Origin: Pseudomonadaceae bacterium
Lineage (GTDB): Bacteria; Pseudomonadota; Gammaproteobacteria; Pseudomonadales; Azotimanducaceae
Length of the DNA stretch: 64,000 nt
NCBI GenBank assembly: GCA_024743435.1
Contig: JANSWO010000013.1
Coordinates: 62,001 to 126,000 of the forward strand
Direction: 5' to 3'
A model generated the notes under the pieces. The model saw nothing but the letters and a program-made list of their open reading frames with translations. It searched no databases and was not told the DNA's origin. Position 1 is the stretch's first letter, and each line of letters starts with the position of its first letter. The position numbers were made by a program, and so were the translations under genes. Below are positions 53,584 through 62,432 of the stretch, piece after piece.

Positions 53584-54546
53584 ATGCAGCCATTTCGTTT
53601 CGCCGTTCAGTCATTCAACGCCGATTCCGGCAAAGCCTGGACCGAGATGGCCCGGAAGGCTGAGTCGCTCGGCTATTCGACGCTGCATCTCGCAGATCAT
53701 CTTCTTGGGCCGGGTCCCGCGCTCGCTCGAACCAACCATCCTCCTCAGAACCTTGCGCCTGTGCCGGCAATGGCGCACGCCGCAGCGGTCACAACTGAAT
53801 TGAAGGTGGGTTGTCGGGTTTTCTGCATCGACTATCGTCAGCCGGTCGTGCTCATCAAAGAAGCGATGACCATTGATCTGTTGTCGGATGGCAGGCTGGA
53901 GCTGGGCCTGGGTGCGGGCTGGCTGCAGGACGAATATGCAGCCGTCGGTCTGGAGTTTGATCCGCCTGGCCGACGAATTGATCGGCTCGACGATGTAATC
54001 GCCGCGCTGAAAGCGTTTCGCAGCGACGGCGAAATGAACCTCTCCAACAATGCGGTCAACTGGGCCGAGTTCGAGGGGCTGCCCAAGCCTGTCGGGCCAG
54101 CGCCGCTTATGGTCGGCGGGGGTAGTCCCCGCATTCTGAGGCTTGCCGGCCGAGAGGCGGACATCGTCAGCTTGAATTTCAACAACCGTGCGGGCGTCAT
54201 TGGTCCTGACGGAGTGCAAACGTCCTCAGAAGAAGAGACCCAGAAGAAAGTGGGCTGGGTTAAGGCAGGAGCCGGTGATCGATTCGGTTCGATTGAATTG
54301 GAAATTGGCGCCTATTTCACGGTGGTAACCGATAAAGCGGCTGAAGCGGTTGCCGGCTTTGCGGCCATGTTCGGTCTGCCGGAGGATGAGATGCGCCGAC
54401 ATCCACATGCGCTATTTGGCAGCGTTGATGAAATCTGCGAAGAGCTTGAACGTCGTCGCGAGTTGCATGGCATTTCCTACATCACGGTGTCGGGCGAGAA
54501 CGTTGATGCCTTTGCGCCGGTCGTGGCCCGGCTCAACGGCAAATGA
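53584..54546 (+). CDS. LLM-class F420-dependent oxidoreductase
   Basis: A 320-residue luciferase-like TIM barrel. It shows FRFAVQSFNADSGKAWTEMA, HLADHLLGPGP, VGCRVFCIDYRQPVVLIKEA, DLLSDGRLELGLGAGW and LMVGGGSPRILRLAGREAD, the pattern of the TIGR03621 subgroup. Members use F420 or FMN. Whether this organism makes F420 cannot be judged here. Its stop overlaps the start of the next gene by 4 bases (ATGA), so the two are translationally coupled. Confidence 0.88.
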   Translation: MQPFRFAVQSFNADSGKAWTEMARKAESLGYSTLHLADHLLGPGPALARTNHPPQNLAPVPAMAHAAAVTTELKVGCRVFCIDYRQPVVLIKEAMTIDLLSDGRLELGLGAGWLQDEYAAVGLEFDPPGRRIDRLDDVIAALKAFRSDGEMNLSNNAVNWAEFEGLPKPVGPAPLMVGGGSPRILRLAGREADIVSLNFNNRAGVIGPDGVQTSSEEETQKKVGWVKAGAGDRFGSIELEIGAYFTVVTDKAAEAVAGFAAMFGLPEDEMRRHPHALFGSVDEICEELERRRELHGISYITVSGENVDAFAPVVARLNGK

Positions 54547-55877
54547 CCGCCACCGCGGCGCAAGCTCGAGCCGAACTGGAAGCCAAGACGCCGAAGTCGC
54601 GTGAGATCGCAGGTGACCGCTCGGAAATCCTGAACAGCGGCTTGGCTGCTAACCTGGAAATGCCGCACGCGATTTTCATTGAGCGCGGTGACGGCAGTCG
54701 CGTTTTTGACGCGGATGACAACGAGTACATCGATACGTCGGTGGGGTTCGGCCTGCACATGCTTGGCCACAACCACCCGCTCATTAACGAGGCGATCAAG
54801 ACGCGAACCGATAAAGGTTGGATGTTCGGCATTCACACAACGGCGCAGCTTGGCCTGGCAACATTGCTACATGAAGCAAGCCCATGCGCGGAACGAGTAG
54901 TCTTTTGCAATACGGGTAGTGAAGCGACGATGTACGCCTTTAGGGCGGCAAGAGGCTTCACCGGCCGCGAGAAAATTGCGCTGTTTGATGGCTTCTATCA
55001 TGGCGCGCACGACTACGGTATGTGGATGACCGATCCGTCGAGTCCTCGATCTGCGCCCACCAAGCTGCCCATGGGACATGGTATTCCAAGCGCAATCGAT
55101 GACCTGATGCTGCTGTTGCCCTATCAGGACGCATCAGCCTTCGATCTTGTTCGTAAGCACGCTGATGAATTGGCCATGGTCTTTGTCGAGGGCGTGCAAA
55201 GTTCTAATCCCCAGCATTGCGGAGAGTTTCTGGCGGAGTTGGCCGAGGTCTGCAAGAGCTGCGGTGTGCTGTTTGGTCTTGACGAGGTGATCACCGGTTT
55301 TCGACTAGCGTTAGGCGGCGCTCAGGAGCTGTTCTCCGTGACGCCTGACATCGCCACCTACGGTAAAGTGCTGGGCGGCGGTCTGCCGATTGGTGCGGTT
55401 ACCGGACGCGCAGATCTGATGAACGTATTTACAGGGCTGGCGGCAGAACGCGGTGTCTTTTCCGGTGGAACGTTTTCAGGGAACCCATTGACGATGGCCG
55501 CAGGTCAGGCGGCGGTCGGGCACTTGAAGGACAATCCGGAGATCTATAACCGCTGTAATAGCGAAGGCGATCGACTGGCGCGGTCGGTTAACGAGTTTTG
55601 TAGCGACAGGCAGATTCCGGTGCAGGTGCTGAACGTTGGCAGCATGTTTCACATGTTTTTTCAGCGTCAGCCGATTAACAGTATGCGCGACGTGCAAGGC
55701 AAGAACGCAGAAGCTGAGTCTGCCTTTTACCTGCACACGCTCAACAGCGGCGTGTTGGTACCTGGAACGCAGCGCGCGTTTCTCAGTGCAGCGCACAGCA
55801 CGCAGGACGTTGATAAATTGATAGATGTCTTCACCGACTCCCTTGCGGATGTCGCGGCGGAAGGCTTGTTCGGTTAA
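54543..55877 (+). CDS. Class III aminotransferase / glutamate-1-semialdehyde aminomutase-like
   Basis: A 444-residue PLP enzyme of fold type I. GHNHPLINEAIK, FCNTGSEATMYAFRAARG, DGFYHGAHDYG, LDEVITGFRLA and YGKVLGGGLPIGAVTGR (PLP lysine) are all present. It resembles HemL but lacks some of the HemL-specific surroundings, and sits in a catabolic block, so it is more likely a paralogue acting on another amine or aldehyde. It overlaps the F420-type enzyme gene by 4 bases and precedes an acyl-CoA dehydrogenase by 72 bases. Confidence 0.88.
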   Translation: MTATAAQARAELEAKTPKSREIAGDRSEILNSGLAANLEMPHAIFIERGDGSRVFDADDNEYIDTSVGFGLHMLGHNHPLINEAIKTRTDKGWMFGIHTTAQLGLATLLHEASPCAERVVFCNTGSEATMYAFRAARGFTGREKIALFDGFYHGAHDYGMWMTDPSSPRSAPTKLPMGHGIPSAIDDLMLLLPYQDASAFDLVRKHADELAMVFVEGVQSSNPQHCGEFLAELAEVCKSCGVLFGLDEVITGFRLALGGAQELFSVTPDIATYGKVLGGGLPIGAVTGRADLMNVFTGLAAERGVFSGGTFSGNPLTMAAGQAAVGHLKDNPEIYNRCNSEGDRLARSVNEFCSDRQIPVQVLNVGSMFHMFFQRQPINSMRDVQGKNAEAESAFYLHTLNSGVLVPGTQRAFLSAAHSTQDVDKLIDVFTDSLADVAAEGLFG

Positions 55878-55949
55878 ACCGGGCATCGTTATGTTGGACG
55901 CGAGTGTCGGCCGCCGTGCCGGCAACCATCGAACCAGGAGAGTGTAGAG

Positions 55950-57134
55950 ATGTTCAAATTCACCCCGGAAGACGAAGCCTTTCGATCTGAAGTCCGCACG
56001 TTCCTCGCGGAGAACCTGCCAGAGGATTTACGGCAAGCTGCCCGCAAAACGACCACCGTGTTTGCAGACAAAGACGTCGCCATGCGCTGGCAGAAAATAC
56101 TCGTGGACAAGGGTTGGGCGGTTCCATCCTGGCCGGTCGAGTGGGGCGGCACAGAGTGGACTGATGTTCAGAAGTTCATCTTTAACGAAGAATGCGCCCG
56201 TGCTCGGGCTCCCGGTCTCATTCCGCTTGGCCTGCGTATGCTTGCGCCTGTGCTCCTCAAGTACGGCACGGAAGAACAGAAAGCTGAGTTCCTACCCAAA
56301 ATGCTGTCCGGTGAGCACTACTGGTGCCAGGGTTACTCCGAGCCAGGTTCCGGATCAGATCTGTCCTCTCTCAAAACGGCGGCAGTTGCCGACGGAGATG
56401 ACTACATCGTCAATGGCAGCAAGATCTGGACAACGCATGCGCACTTTGCAGACCACATATTCTGTCTCGTGCGTACAGACCCCACCGTGCGCCCCCAGGC
56501 TGGTATTACGTTCCTTCTCATCCCGATGGATCTGCCCGGTATCAAAGTCGAGCCCATCATCACGATGGCTGGCGACCACGAGGTCAATCAGGTGTTTTTC
56601 GACGATGTCAGAGTGCCGCAGTCGTTTCGGGTGGGCGAGGAAGGCCAGGGCTGGGAGGCAGCGAAGTACCTGCTCGAGTTCGAACGAGGTGGCGGCGGTG
56701 CGTCCGTTCGGCTTCAGGTCGGCATCGACGAGCTGCGCCGGGTTGCAGGCGAAGAAGGCCTGGGTGCATCGGAAGAGTTTTTGAGCAAGATTGATGAACT
56801 CGAAATTCGGCTGCGAGGTCTCGAGCATCAGGAGTTGACGAACCTGGCGACGGTGGCGGCCGGCGGCTCACCGGGCCCAAGCGCTTCAGTCATGAAGAAC
56901 TCGTCCGTTGAGATCGGCCAGGACATGGAGCGGCTGCGCTTGGAAGCTGTTCAGCATTACGCACTGCCAGATGCCGAGCGCATTTCGTTAGGCGGGTCTA
57001 ACGAGCCCTGGGTTGGCCCGGACTATGCGGAAACGGCCTCTGGTCGCTTCCTGAATGGCCGAGCGGCGTCTGTCTTTGGCGGTTCCAAGGAAGTGCAGAA
57101 AAACATCCTCGCGAAGGTAGTGCTCGGTCTCTAG
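55950..57134 (+). CDS. Acyl-CoA dehydrogenase
   Basis: A 394-residue FAD enzyme. The N-terminal helices start with FRSEVRTFLAENLP, the middle domain has GYSEPGSGSDLSSLKTAA and VNGSKIWTTHAHFADH, and the C-terminal helices have the usual GGSKEVQKNILAKVVL. It would oxidise acyl-CoA esters in a degradation pathway. Its stop overlaps the end of the convergent mobA by 4 bases. It closes the block that begins with the Rieske protein. Confidence 0.93.
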   Translation: MFKFTPEDEAFRSEVRTFLAENLPEDLRQAARKTTTVFADKDVAMRWQKILVDKGWAVPSWPVEWGGTEWTDVQKFIFNEECARARAPGLIPLGLRMLAPVLLKYGTEEQKAEFLPKMLSGEHYWCQGYSEPGSGSDLSSLKTAAVADGDDYIVNGSKIWTTHAHFADHIFCLVRTDPTVRPQAGITFLLIPMDLPGIKVEPIITMAGDHEVNQVFFDDVRVPQSFRVGEEGQGWEAAKYLLEFERGGGGASVRLQVGIDELRRVAGEEGLGASEEFLSKIDELEIRLRGLEHQELTNLATVAAGGSPGPSASVMKNSSVEIGQDMERLRLEAVQHYALPDAERISLGGSNEPWVGPDYAETASGRFLNGRAASVFGGSKEVQKNILAKVVLGL

Positions 57135-57718
57135 GTGTTTGGCTCGTCTAGCCGTTGCTTGGCAGCCTTCAGCTGTTCGGCCGTGTTGATATTGAGAAAC
57201 GCCTCTGCACGGTCGCTGAAATCCACCCGGCGAGCACGTTGACGGTCGAGCCAGCGGTGCACTGCTGAACTCTTTGCGGCGTCGTCAAACGCCGCCAGTG
57301 CCGCCTCAATGGTCATCTGGCTATGCAGGTGGTGAGCACGATCGCCATCGAACGGTACCAGCGTTTCGGGGCCGCGGAGCCGGGCAATCAGGTCCGTGGG
57401 CAGAAAGGGCGTATCGCCTGGCGCCAGTTGCACTCGATAGTCCTTTTCCCGGCCGGCCTGAACCAGGTAGTGCATACCCGCCCAGACCCCAGCCAGCGGC
57501 CCGCCCAGGCTGCTCGTTGCATCGCGAACTACGGGGAAGCCCAGTCTTTCGTACGCGTCGATGTCCTGATTGGCGCTTATCACGATTTCATCAACCTGGG
57601 GGGCCAGACGATCAATGACCCGTTCAAGCAGGGCGGTACCTTCCAGCTCGATGAGGGGCTTGTTGAGGCCGCCCATGCGCGTGCCTGCGCCGCCACACAG
57701 AATGAGCGCAGCGGTCAC
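57131..57718 (-). CDS. mobA: Molybdenum cofactor guanylyltransferase
   Basis: A 195-residue enzyme that adds GMP to molybdopterin to make the guanine-dinucleotide cofactor. The nucleotide-binding loop LCGGAGTRMGGLNKPL matches the LxGGxxxRMGGxDK motif with Asn replacing Asp. The second motif VQLAPGDTPFLP follows. No other Mo-cofactor gene is nearby. The gene converges on the acyl-CoA dehydrogenase. Length is typical. Confidence 0.93.
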   Translation of the reverse strand: MTAALILCGGAGTRMGGLNKPLIELEGTALLERVIDRLAPQVDEIVISANQDIDAYERLGFPVVRDATSSLGGPLAGVWAGMHYLVQAGREKDYRVQLAPGDTPFLPTDLIARLRGPETLVPFDGDRAHHLHSQMTIEAALAAFDDAAKSSAVHRWLDRQRARRVDFSDRAEAFLNINTAEQLKAAKQRLDEPNT

Positions 57719-57869
57719 GAGGCGTTACCCTGCTGAGGCGTAGCAGTTGTCGAGATATGGGCCATGGCCGAATGATACCCGCAGCCCGCCGCGTTGCCTG
57801 CGACAGCTGATCCAGCTACAGTGCGCGCCGCTCGCCCATCCGGGCTTGCGCAAGTAACAGGAGATCAAT

Positions 57870-58136
57870 GTGAAAGTCGTAAAACGTAGCGATGAGTACA
57901 CTATTTTTGAGCGCCGCGATGGCCGCCATGCGGTTCGTAACGCCCAGCGCCAGTGGGTGAATGGTGATGAGAAGACCGCGATTTTGTCAGCGCAAGGCCT
58001 GATCAAAGCGCCGCCAGTCAAGGCGCCAGAGCCGGAACCGGCAGCGGAAGAAGAGCAGGTGGCCGAGGCTCCTGAGTCAGAAGCGCCAGCCGAAGAGGCT
58101 GCCGCGGAAGATAGCGGCGACGAGAAAGACGCTTAG
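57870..58136 (+). CDS. Small protein with acidic tail, unknown function
   Basis: An 88-residue protein. Residues 1-45 look folded and conserved in style (KRSDEYTIFERRDGRHAVR, then WVNGDEKTAILSAQGLIK), and the rest is a low-complexity Ala/Glu/Pro tail. It resembles a small conserved gammaproteobacterial hypothetical protein. GGAG precedes the ATG. It lies upstream of uvrB and may be co-transcribed. A hairpin follows (58170-58187). Confidence 0.75.
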   Translation: MKVVKRSDEYTIFERRDGRHAVRNAQRQWVNGDEKTAILSAQGLIKAPPVKAPEPEPAAEEEQVAEAPESEAPAEEAAAEDSGDEKDA

Positions 58137-58169
58137 GTCCCTCCGGTAGCTGATACTGCGAGCCCCAAT

Positions 58170-58187
58170 TCGCCAGCAATCTGGCGA
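58170..58187. terminator. Hairpin between the small protein and uvrB
   Basis: TCGCCAG (58170-58176) and CTGGCGA (58181-58187) pair around CAAT, 34 bases after the upstream stop. There is no T-run, so it may only pause transcription. Confidence 0.35.
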
Positions 58188-58324
58188 GTTGAAGGCTCGC
58201 GGTGATTTCTCTACTGATCTCAAGCGCGGGCTATTAATAGCACCGCGCAGCATTCCGGGGAGCCGCCTCACTGGCAACCCAGCTATACTGGCCGGTCCGC
58301 TGAACAGCACACGGCCCAGCCCAC

Positions 58325-60349
58325 ATGTTTTCTCACGCCGACTTTCAGGTCGTATCTGACTTTGAGCCAGCAGGCGACCAGCCCGCCGCGATTGAAGCGC
58401 TCATAGACGGTATCGAATCCGGACTTGCCCATCAGACTCTGTTGGGGGTGACCGGTTCAGGCAAAACCTTCACCGTCGCCAAAGTAATTGAAGCGCTGCA
58501 GCGCCCCACACTCATCATGGCGCCCAATAAAACGTTGGCAGCACAGTTGTACGGGGAGTTTCGTGAGTTTTTTCCGCACAACTCGGTTGAGTATTTCGTC
58601 TCGTACTACGACTACTATCAGCCAGAAGCCTACGTACCGTCGTCAGATACCTATATCGAGAAAGATTCCTCAGTAAATGCGCATATCGAGCAGATGCGAC
58701 TGTCAGCAACTAAAGCTCTGCTGGAGCGAAGAGACACGATCATCGTTGCATCGGTCTCTGCGATCTATGGATTGGGTGATCCGCAGTCGTATCTGCAGAT
58801 GGTGTTGCACTTGGATCGTGGCGATAAAGTTGATCAACGCTTCATTCTCCGCCGACTTGCGGAGCTGCAATACACACGCAACGACATGGTGTTTTCTCGG
58901 GGCACCTACCGAGTGCGCGGCGATGTCATCGATATCTATCCAGCGGAGAGTGAGAAGGAAGCGCTGCGCGTTGAGCTCTTTGACGATGAGATCGAAGAGT
59001 TGCGCCTGTTTGATCCGCTGACCGGCGAAATCAAACAGCGTCTGCCGCGCTACACGGTGTTTCCAAAAACCCACTACGTGACGCCGCGAGAACGGATTCT
59101 GTCAATACTCGATGATATTCGGGACGAATTGAAAGATCGGCTCGACTACCTGAAAGAAAACAATCGCCTGGTTGAAGCCCAGCGGCTGGAGCAAAGGACC
59201 CGCTTTGATCTTGAGATGATCAAAGAGCTGGGTTACTGCAATGGCATTGAGAACTACTCACGCTATCTGTCCGCCCGGGGTGAGGGGGAGGCGCCACCAA
59301 CGCTTTTTGACTATCTGCCCAAAGATGCCTTGCTGGTTATCGACGAAAGCCACGTCAGCGTGCCGCAGGTTGGCGCCATGTACAAAGGCGATCGGTCGCG
59401 CAAGGAAACTCTGGTCGACTATGGCTTTCGATTGCCGTCAGCGCTCGACAATCGTCCGCTGCGCTTTGACGAATGGGAGCAGCTATGTCCCCAGGCGGTG
59501 TTCGTGTCAGCGACCCCGGGTCCCTATGAGGCTGAGAAGGCGGGCGCCATCGTCGAGCAGGTTGTTCGTCCCACCGGGCTCATCGATCCAGCGGTCATCA
59601 TTCGGCCCGCATCAACCCAGGTGGACGACCTATTCGAGGAGATCAAGGCCACGGTTGCCAAAGAGGAGCGTGTGCTGGTCACGACGCTGACCAAACGCAT
59701 GGCGGAGGATTTGACCGACTACCTGGATGAACACGGTGTTCGGGTGCGCTATCTGCACTCTGACATCGATACCGTCGAGCGTATGGAGATCATCCGCGAC
59801 CTAAGGCTTGGCAAGTTTGATGTGTTGATCGGCATCAACCTGCTCCGAGAGGGGCTGGACATGCCCGAGGTCTCGCTGGTGGCGATTCTTGACGCGGACA
59901 AGGAAGGCTTTCTGCGCGCTGAGAGATCGCTGATTCAGACGATTGGCCGGGCAGCTCGGAACGTTAATGGACGCGCCATTCTGTATGCCGACAAGATGAC
60001 GGGCTCCATGCAGCGAGCGATCGATGAGACGGATCGCCGACGCGCCAAGCAGGTAGCTCATAATGAGGCCAACAACATAACGCCGACAACCGTGCGTAAA
60101 TCTGTTGCTGACGTGATGGAAGGTGCTCGTGCGCCCATGCCCGGTCAGGCGCGGCGAGTGAATTCGACCAACGAGATCGCTGGCAATCGTGAGATACCCA
60201 AGGATCCGGCCGGCTTTGGCAAGCTGCTGGCAGAACTTGAAAAGCAGATGCTGAAGCATGCCAGCGATCTGGAGTTCGAGGAGGCTGCTGCGCTGCGTGA
60301 TGAGATTGATCGCATCAAGCAGGAGCGTTTGCTGGCGGGCGGGGCGTAA
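58325..60349 (+). CDS. uvrB: Excinuclease ABC subunit B
   Basis: A 674-residue DNA-damage recognition helicase-like protein. The Walker A loop is [10 protein letters not shown] (residues 41-50). The beta-hairpin has [20 protein letters not shown], the Walker B box is [11 protein letters not shown], and late motifs include [20 protein letters not shown] and [11 protein letters not shown]-terminal UVR motif ([16 protein letters not shown]) binds UvrC. The start has no clear Shine-Dalgarno, but its length fits. It forms UvrA2B and then loads UvrC for nucleotide-excision repair. Confidence 0.98.
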   Translation: MFSHADFQVVSDFEPAGDQPAAIEALIDGIESGLAHQTLLGVTGSGKTFTVAKVIEALQRPTLIMAPNKTLAAQLYGEFREFFPHNSVEYFVSYYDYYQPEAYVPSSDTYIEKDSSVNAHIEQMRLSATKALLERRDTIIVASVSAIYGLGDPQSYLQMVLHLDRGDKVDQRFILRRLAELQYTRNDMVFSRGTYRVRGDVIDIYPAESEKEALRVELFDDEIEELRLFDPLTGEIKQRLPRYTVFPKTHYVTPRERILSILDDIRDELKDRLDYLKENNRLVEAQRLEQRTRFDLEMIKELGYCNGIENYSRYLSARGEGEAPPTLFDYLPKDALLVIDESHVSVPQVGAMYKGDRSRKETLVDYGFRLPSALDNRPLRFDEWEQLCPQAVFVSATPGPYEAEKAGAIVEQVVRPTGLIDPAVIIRPASTQVDDLFEEIKATVAKEERVLVTTLTKRMAEDLTDYLDEHGVRVRYLHSDIDTVERMEIIRDLRLGKFDVLIGINLLREGLDMPEVSLVAILDADKEGFLRAERSLIQTIGRAARNVNGRAILYADKMTGSMQRAIDETDRRRAKQVAHNEANNITPTTVRKSVADVMEGARAPMPGQARRVNSTNEIAGNREIPKDPAGFGKLLAELEKQMLKHASDLEFEEAAALRDEIDRIKQERLLAGGA

Positions 60350-60486
60350 AGCCCGATCTCACGCGCCAGAAAATTCGTCCTACACTGAAAAAGTCAGAAC
60401 CTCGTCTGCGCCTGTGCTCGGTTTATGCCGACGACAATCACAGAACGTGGTGCTGGTTTTGTGGCCCTTGTAGGAATTGACGCGGC

Positions 60487-62124
60487 ATGCCCGGGCGAGT
60501 ACTCGTTGTAGAAGAGGACAATCAGGATCGATTGGAGCTCGCCCGCATTCTGCGTGCGGACGGATTCGAGGTGTCGGTCTGTTCGCCCGAGGCGCAGATG
60601 GACGCTTTGCTGGAAGCGACGGACGTTCTGATTGCTGATCAGTTGGCTCTAACTCAGGCTGACTTGCCAGCGCGTTTAGCCAGCCACGATTCCACCTCGG
60701 TCTGCCTGTCGCTGTGCGAGCGAGAACACGTTCCGATGGCGGTCGCTGACCTGCACGATGGCAGGCTCTTTCAATTTCTCTACAAACCCTACAGCAGCGA
60801 AGCCATCCGGACGCTTGTCCGTGATGCCTGTGATAGCGTCAAAAGCAACCGGTCGATGCGAGATCCCGACACTGGTTGGCTGTCGCGAGCCGCCTGCGTT
60901 GGCAAGTTGGATGAGTTGCTGCAAGCGGGTGATACACCGGTTCTAGTAGTGGCGGAAGTGATCAATGCCACGTCGGTTCTGGGGTTGCTCAGACCAGCTG
61001 AGCAGCAGGCACTAGCTCTTGAGATGTCGCGACGAAGTCACACGGTTTTGAATCTGGTGGTGGACCTCGCCATTCTCGATCGTGGTCTATTCGCCGCCGT
61101 CTTCAAAGCCTCGGTTCCGTCACAAGCCGTTGCTGACCTGGCGGACAGCCTGGCTCAGCCCGTGTCGATAGGCGCTGGGGCTACACACGTCAAACTGCGC
61201 TTTGGGTGGGCTGACAGCACAAGCACTTCACCTCAGGACGGGGCCGAGCTTATTCAGCAAGCGATGATTGCCTTGTCGGCGATAGAAACGGAGGAGGACG
61301 CGACGTTCGAGTTCTCCCAGGGGCTCAGAGCAAATCTGCACTATCGGTTCTCGTTAGAACAGGATCTGTATGCCGCGCTGAGACGCCGTGAGTTTTTCTA
61401 TCTGCTTCAGCCCAAGGTCGATGCTGTTGACAGTAGTGTACGCGGCGCAGAGATGTTGATTCGCTGGGAGCATCGACTGCACGGGCTCGTATCGCCGCTG
61501 GACTTCATTGACCTTGCCGAACGCACCGGGCTCATTCGCGGTATTGGCTTCTGGATTCTGGAGCAGGGCATACGGGAGCTGAGTGAGCTGCATGCCGCCG
61601 GTATCCATGCGCATATGGCGGTTAACGTTTCGCCCAGACAGTTCTCCGAAGGCAGCCTCGCTGCTGATATCGCCCGCCTGCTGGATGGCGTGCCTTTTGA
61701 TCGAAGCCAACTTGAACTCGAGGTGACCGAAAGTTGCGTGGTGAAAGATCTCGATCACGCACGCGGGCTGTTGAACGATCTGAAGGCGGTTGGTGTTCGG
61801 ATAGCCCTGGATGATTTCGGAACGGGTCACTCGTCGTTGTCCCAGCTGCATCAGCTGCCATTTGATGTGGTCAAGTTTGATCGGACGTTCGTTTGCGATC
61901 TGGAGACCGATGAGCCGAGCCGGATTCTTTTGCGTCACATGGTGGCGTTAGCGCGAGATCTGGGGCTTTCGACGGTTGCAGAAGGCGTTGAGACGGAAGG
62001 GCAGCAGCGTATCTGCCGTGAGCTAGGTTGCGAGTTGCTGCAGGGCTACCGTTTCTACAAGCCACTTCGCGCAGGTGAGTTTCGATCTCTAGTGCTGCCG
62101 GAAAGCGCCGCGACAGGTGGATGA
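60487..62124 (+). CDS. Response regulator with EAL domain
   Basis: A 545-residue protein. Residues 1-120 are a receiver domain with Asp51 and Lys100 (LYKPYS); the N-terminal acidic pair is EEDN. Residues about 120-270 are a weak GGDEF-like region lacking the signature. Residues about 285-540 are an EAL domain: AEMLIRWEH (EML in place of EAL), VNVSPRQFS, ELEVTES, ALDDFGTGHSSL, VVKFDRTFV and VAEGVETEGQ. Metal-binding and catalytic residues appear intact, so it may hydrolyse c-di-GMP. The cognate kinase is not adjacent. Confidence 0.92.
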   Translation: MPGRVLVVEEDNQDRLELARILRADGFEVSVCSPEAQMDALLEATDVLIADQLALTQADLPARLASHDSTSVCLSLCEREHVPMAVADLHDGRLFQFLYKPYSSEAIRTLVRDACDSVKSNRSMRDPDTGWLSRAACVGKLDELLQAGDTPVLVVAEVINATSVLGLLRPAEQQALALEMSRRSHTVLNLVVDLAILDRGLFAAVFKASVPSQAVADLADSLAQPVSIGAGATHVKLRFGWADSTSTSPQDGAELIQQAMIALSAIETEEDATFEFSQGLRANLHYRFSLEQDLYAALRRREFFYLLQPKVDAVDSSVRGAEMLIRWEHRLHGLVSPLDFIDLAERTGLIRGIGFWILEQGIRELSELHAAGIHAHMAVNVSPRQFSEGSLAADIARLLDGVPFDRSQLELEVTESCVVKDLDHARGLLNDLKAVGVRIALDDFGTGHSSLSQLHQLPFDVVKFDRTFVCDLETDEPSRILLRHMVALARDLGLSTVAEGVETEGQQRICRELGCELLQGYRFYKPLRAGEFRSLVLPESAATGG

Positions 62125-62246
62125 GGTAGCAACCACTTACAAATTGCTCACGAGGCCCAGACACGAACAACAGTTACTCGCGCTAGTGTGATTTGGACAC
62201 AACCAGCAGCAACGCCAGTAATTTTGGCTTTGCTTGGAGGAAGTCC

Positions 62247-62357
62247 ATGGCACCGCAAAGACTGTCTGACGCTATCCGTTTCAAGTGTGTTTTGTATGCG
62301 TGTTACGGAGCCTATCTGCTGACTCTGGATGCCTGGAGGCAATGGCGGCAAAACTGA
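62247..62357 (+). CDS. Short ORF with strong ribosome-binding site
   Basis: A 36-residue frame starts with ATG at 62247, preceded by GGAGG with 5-base spacing, and ends in TGA. The product MAPQRLSDAIRFKCVLYACY plus the following GAYLLTLDAW has a hydrophobic middle section, like a small membrane-associated protein. No homologue is known to me. The surrounding 300 bases hold no other gene. Confidence 0.35.
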   Translation: MAPQRLSDAIRFKCVLYACYGAYLLTLDAWRQWRQN

Positions 62358-62432
62358 TTCGCGGCTGCCTCGAACTAGAAGGCTACCCCATGCGATGATG
62401 GCCTCCGTTTATGAGTAACCGGATAGGGTGAA

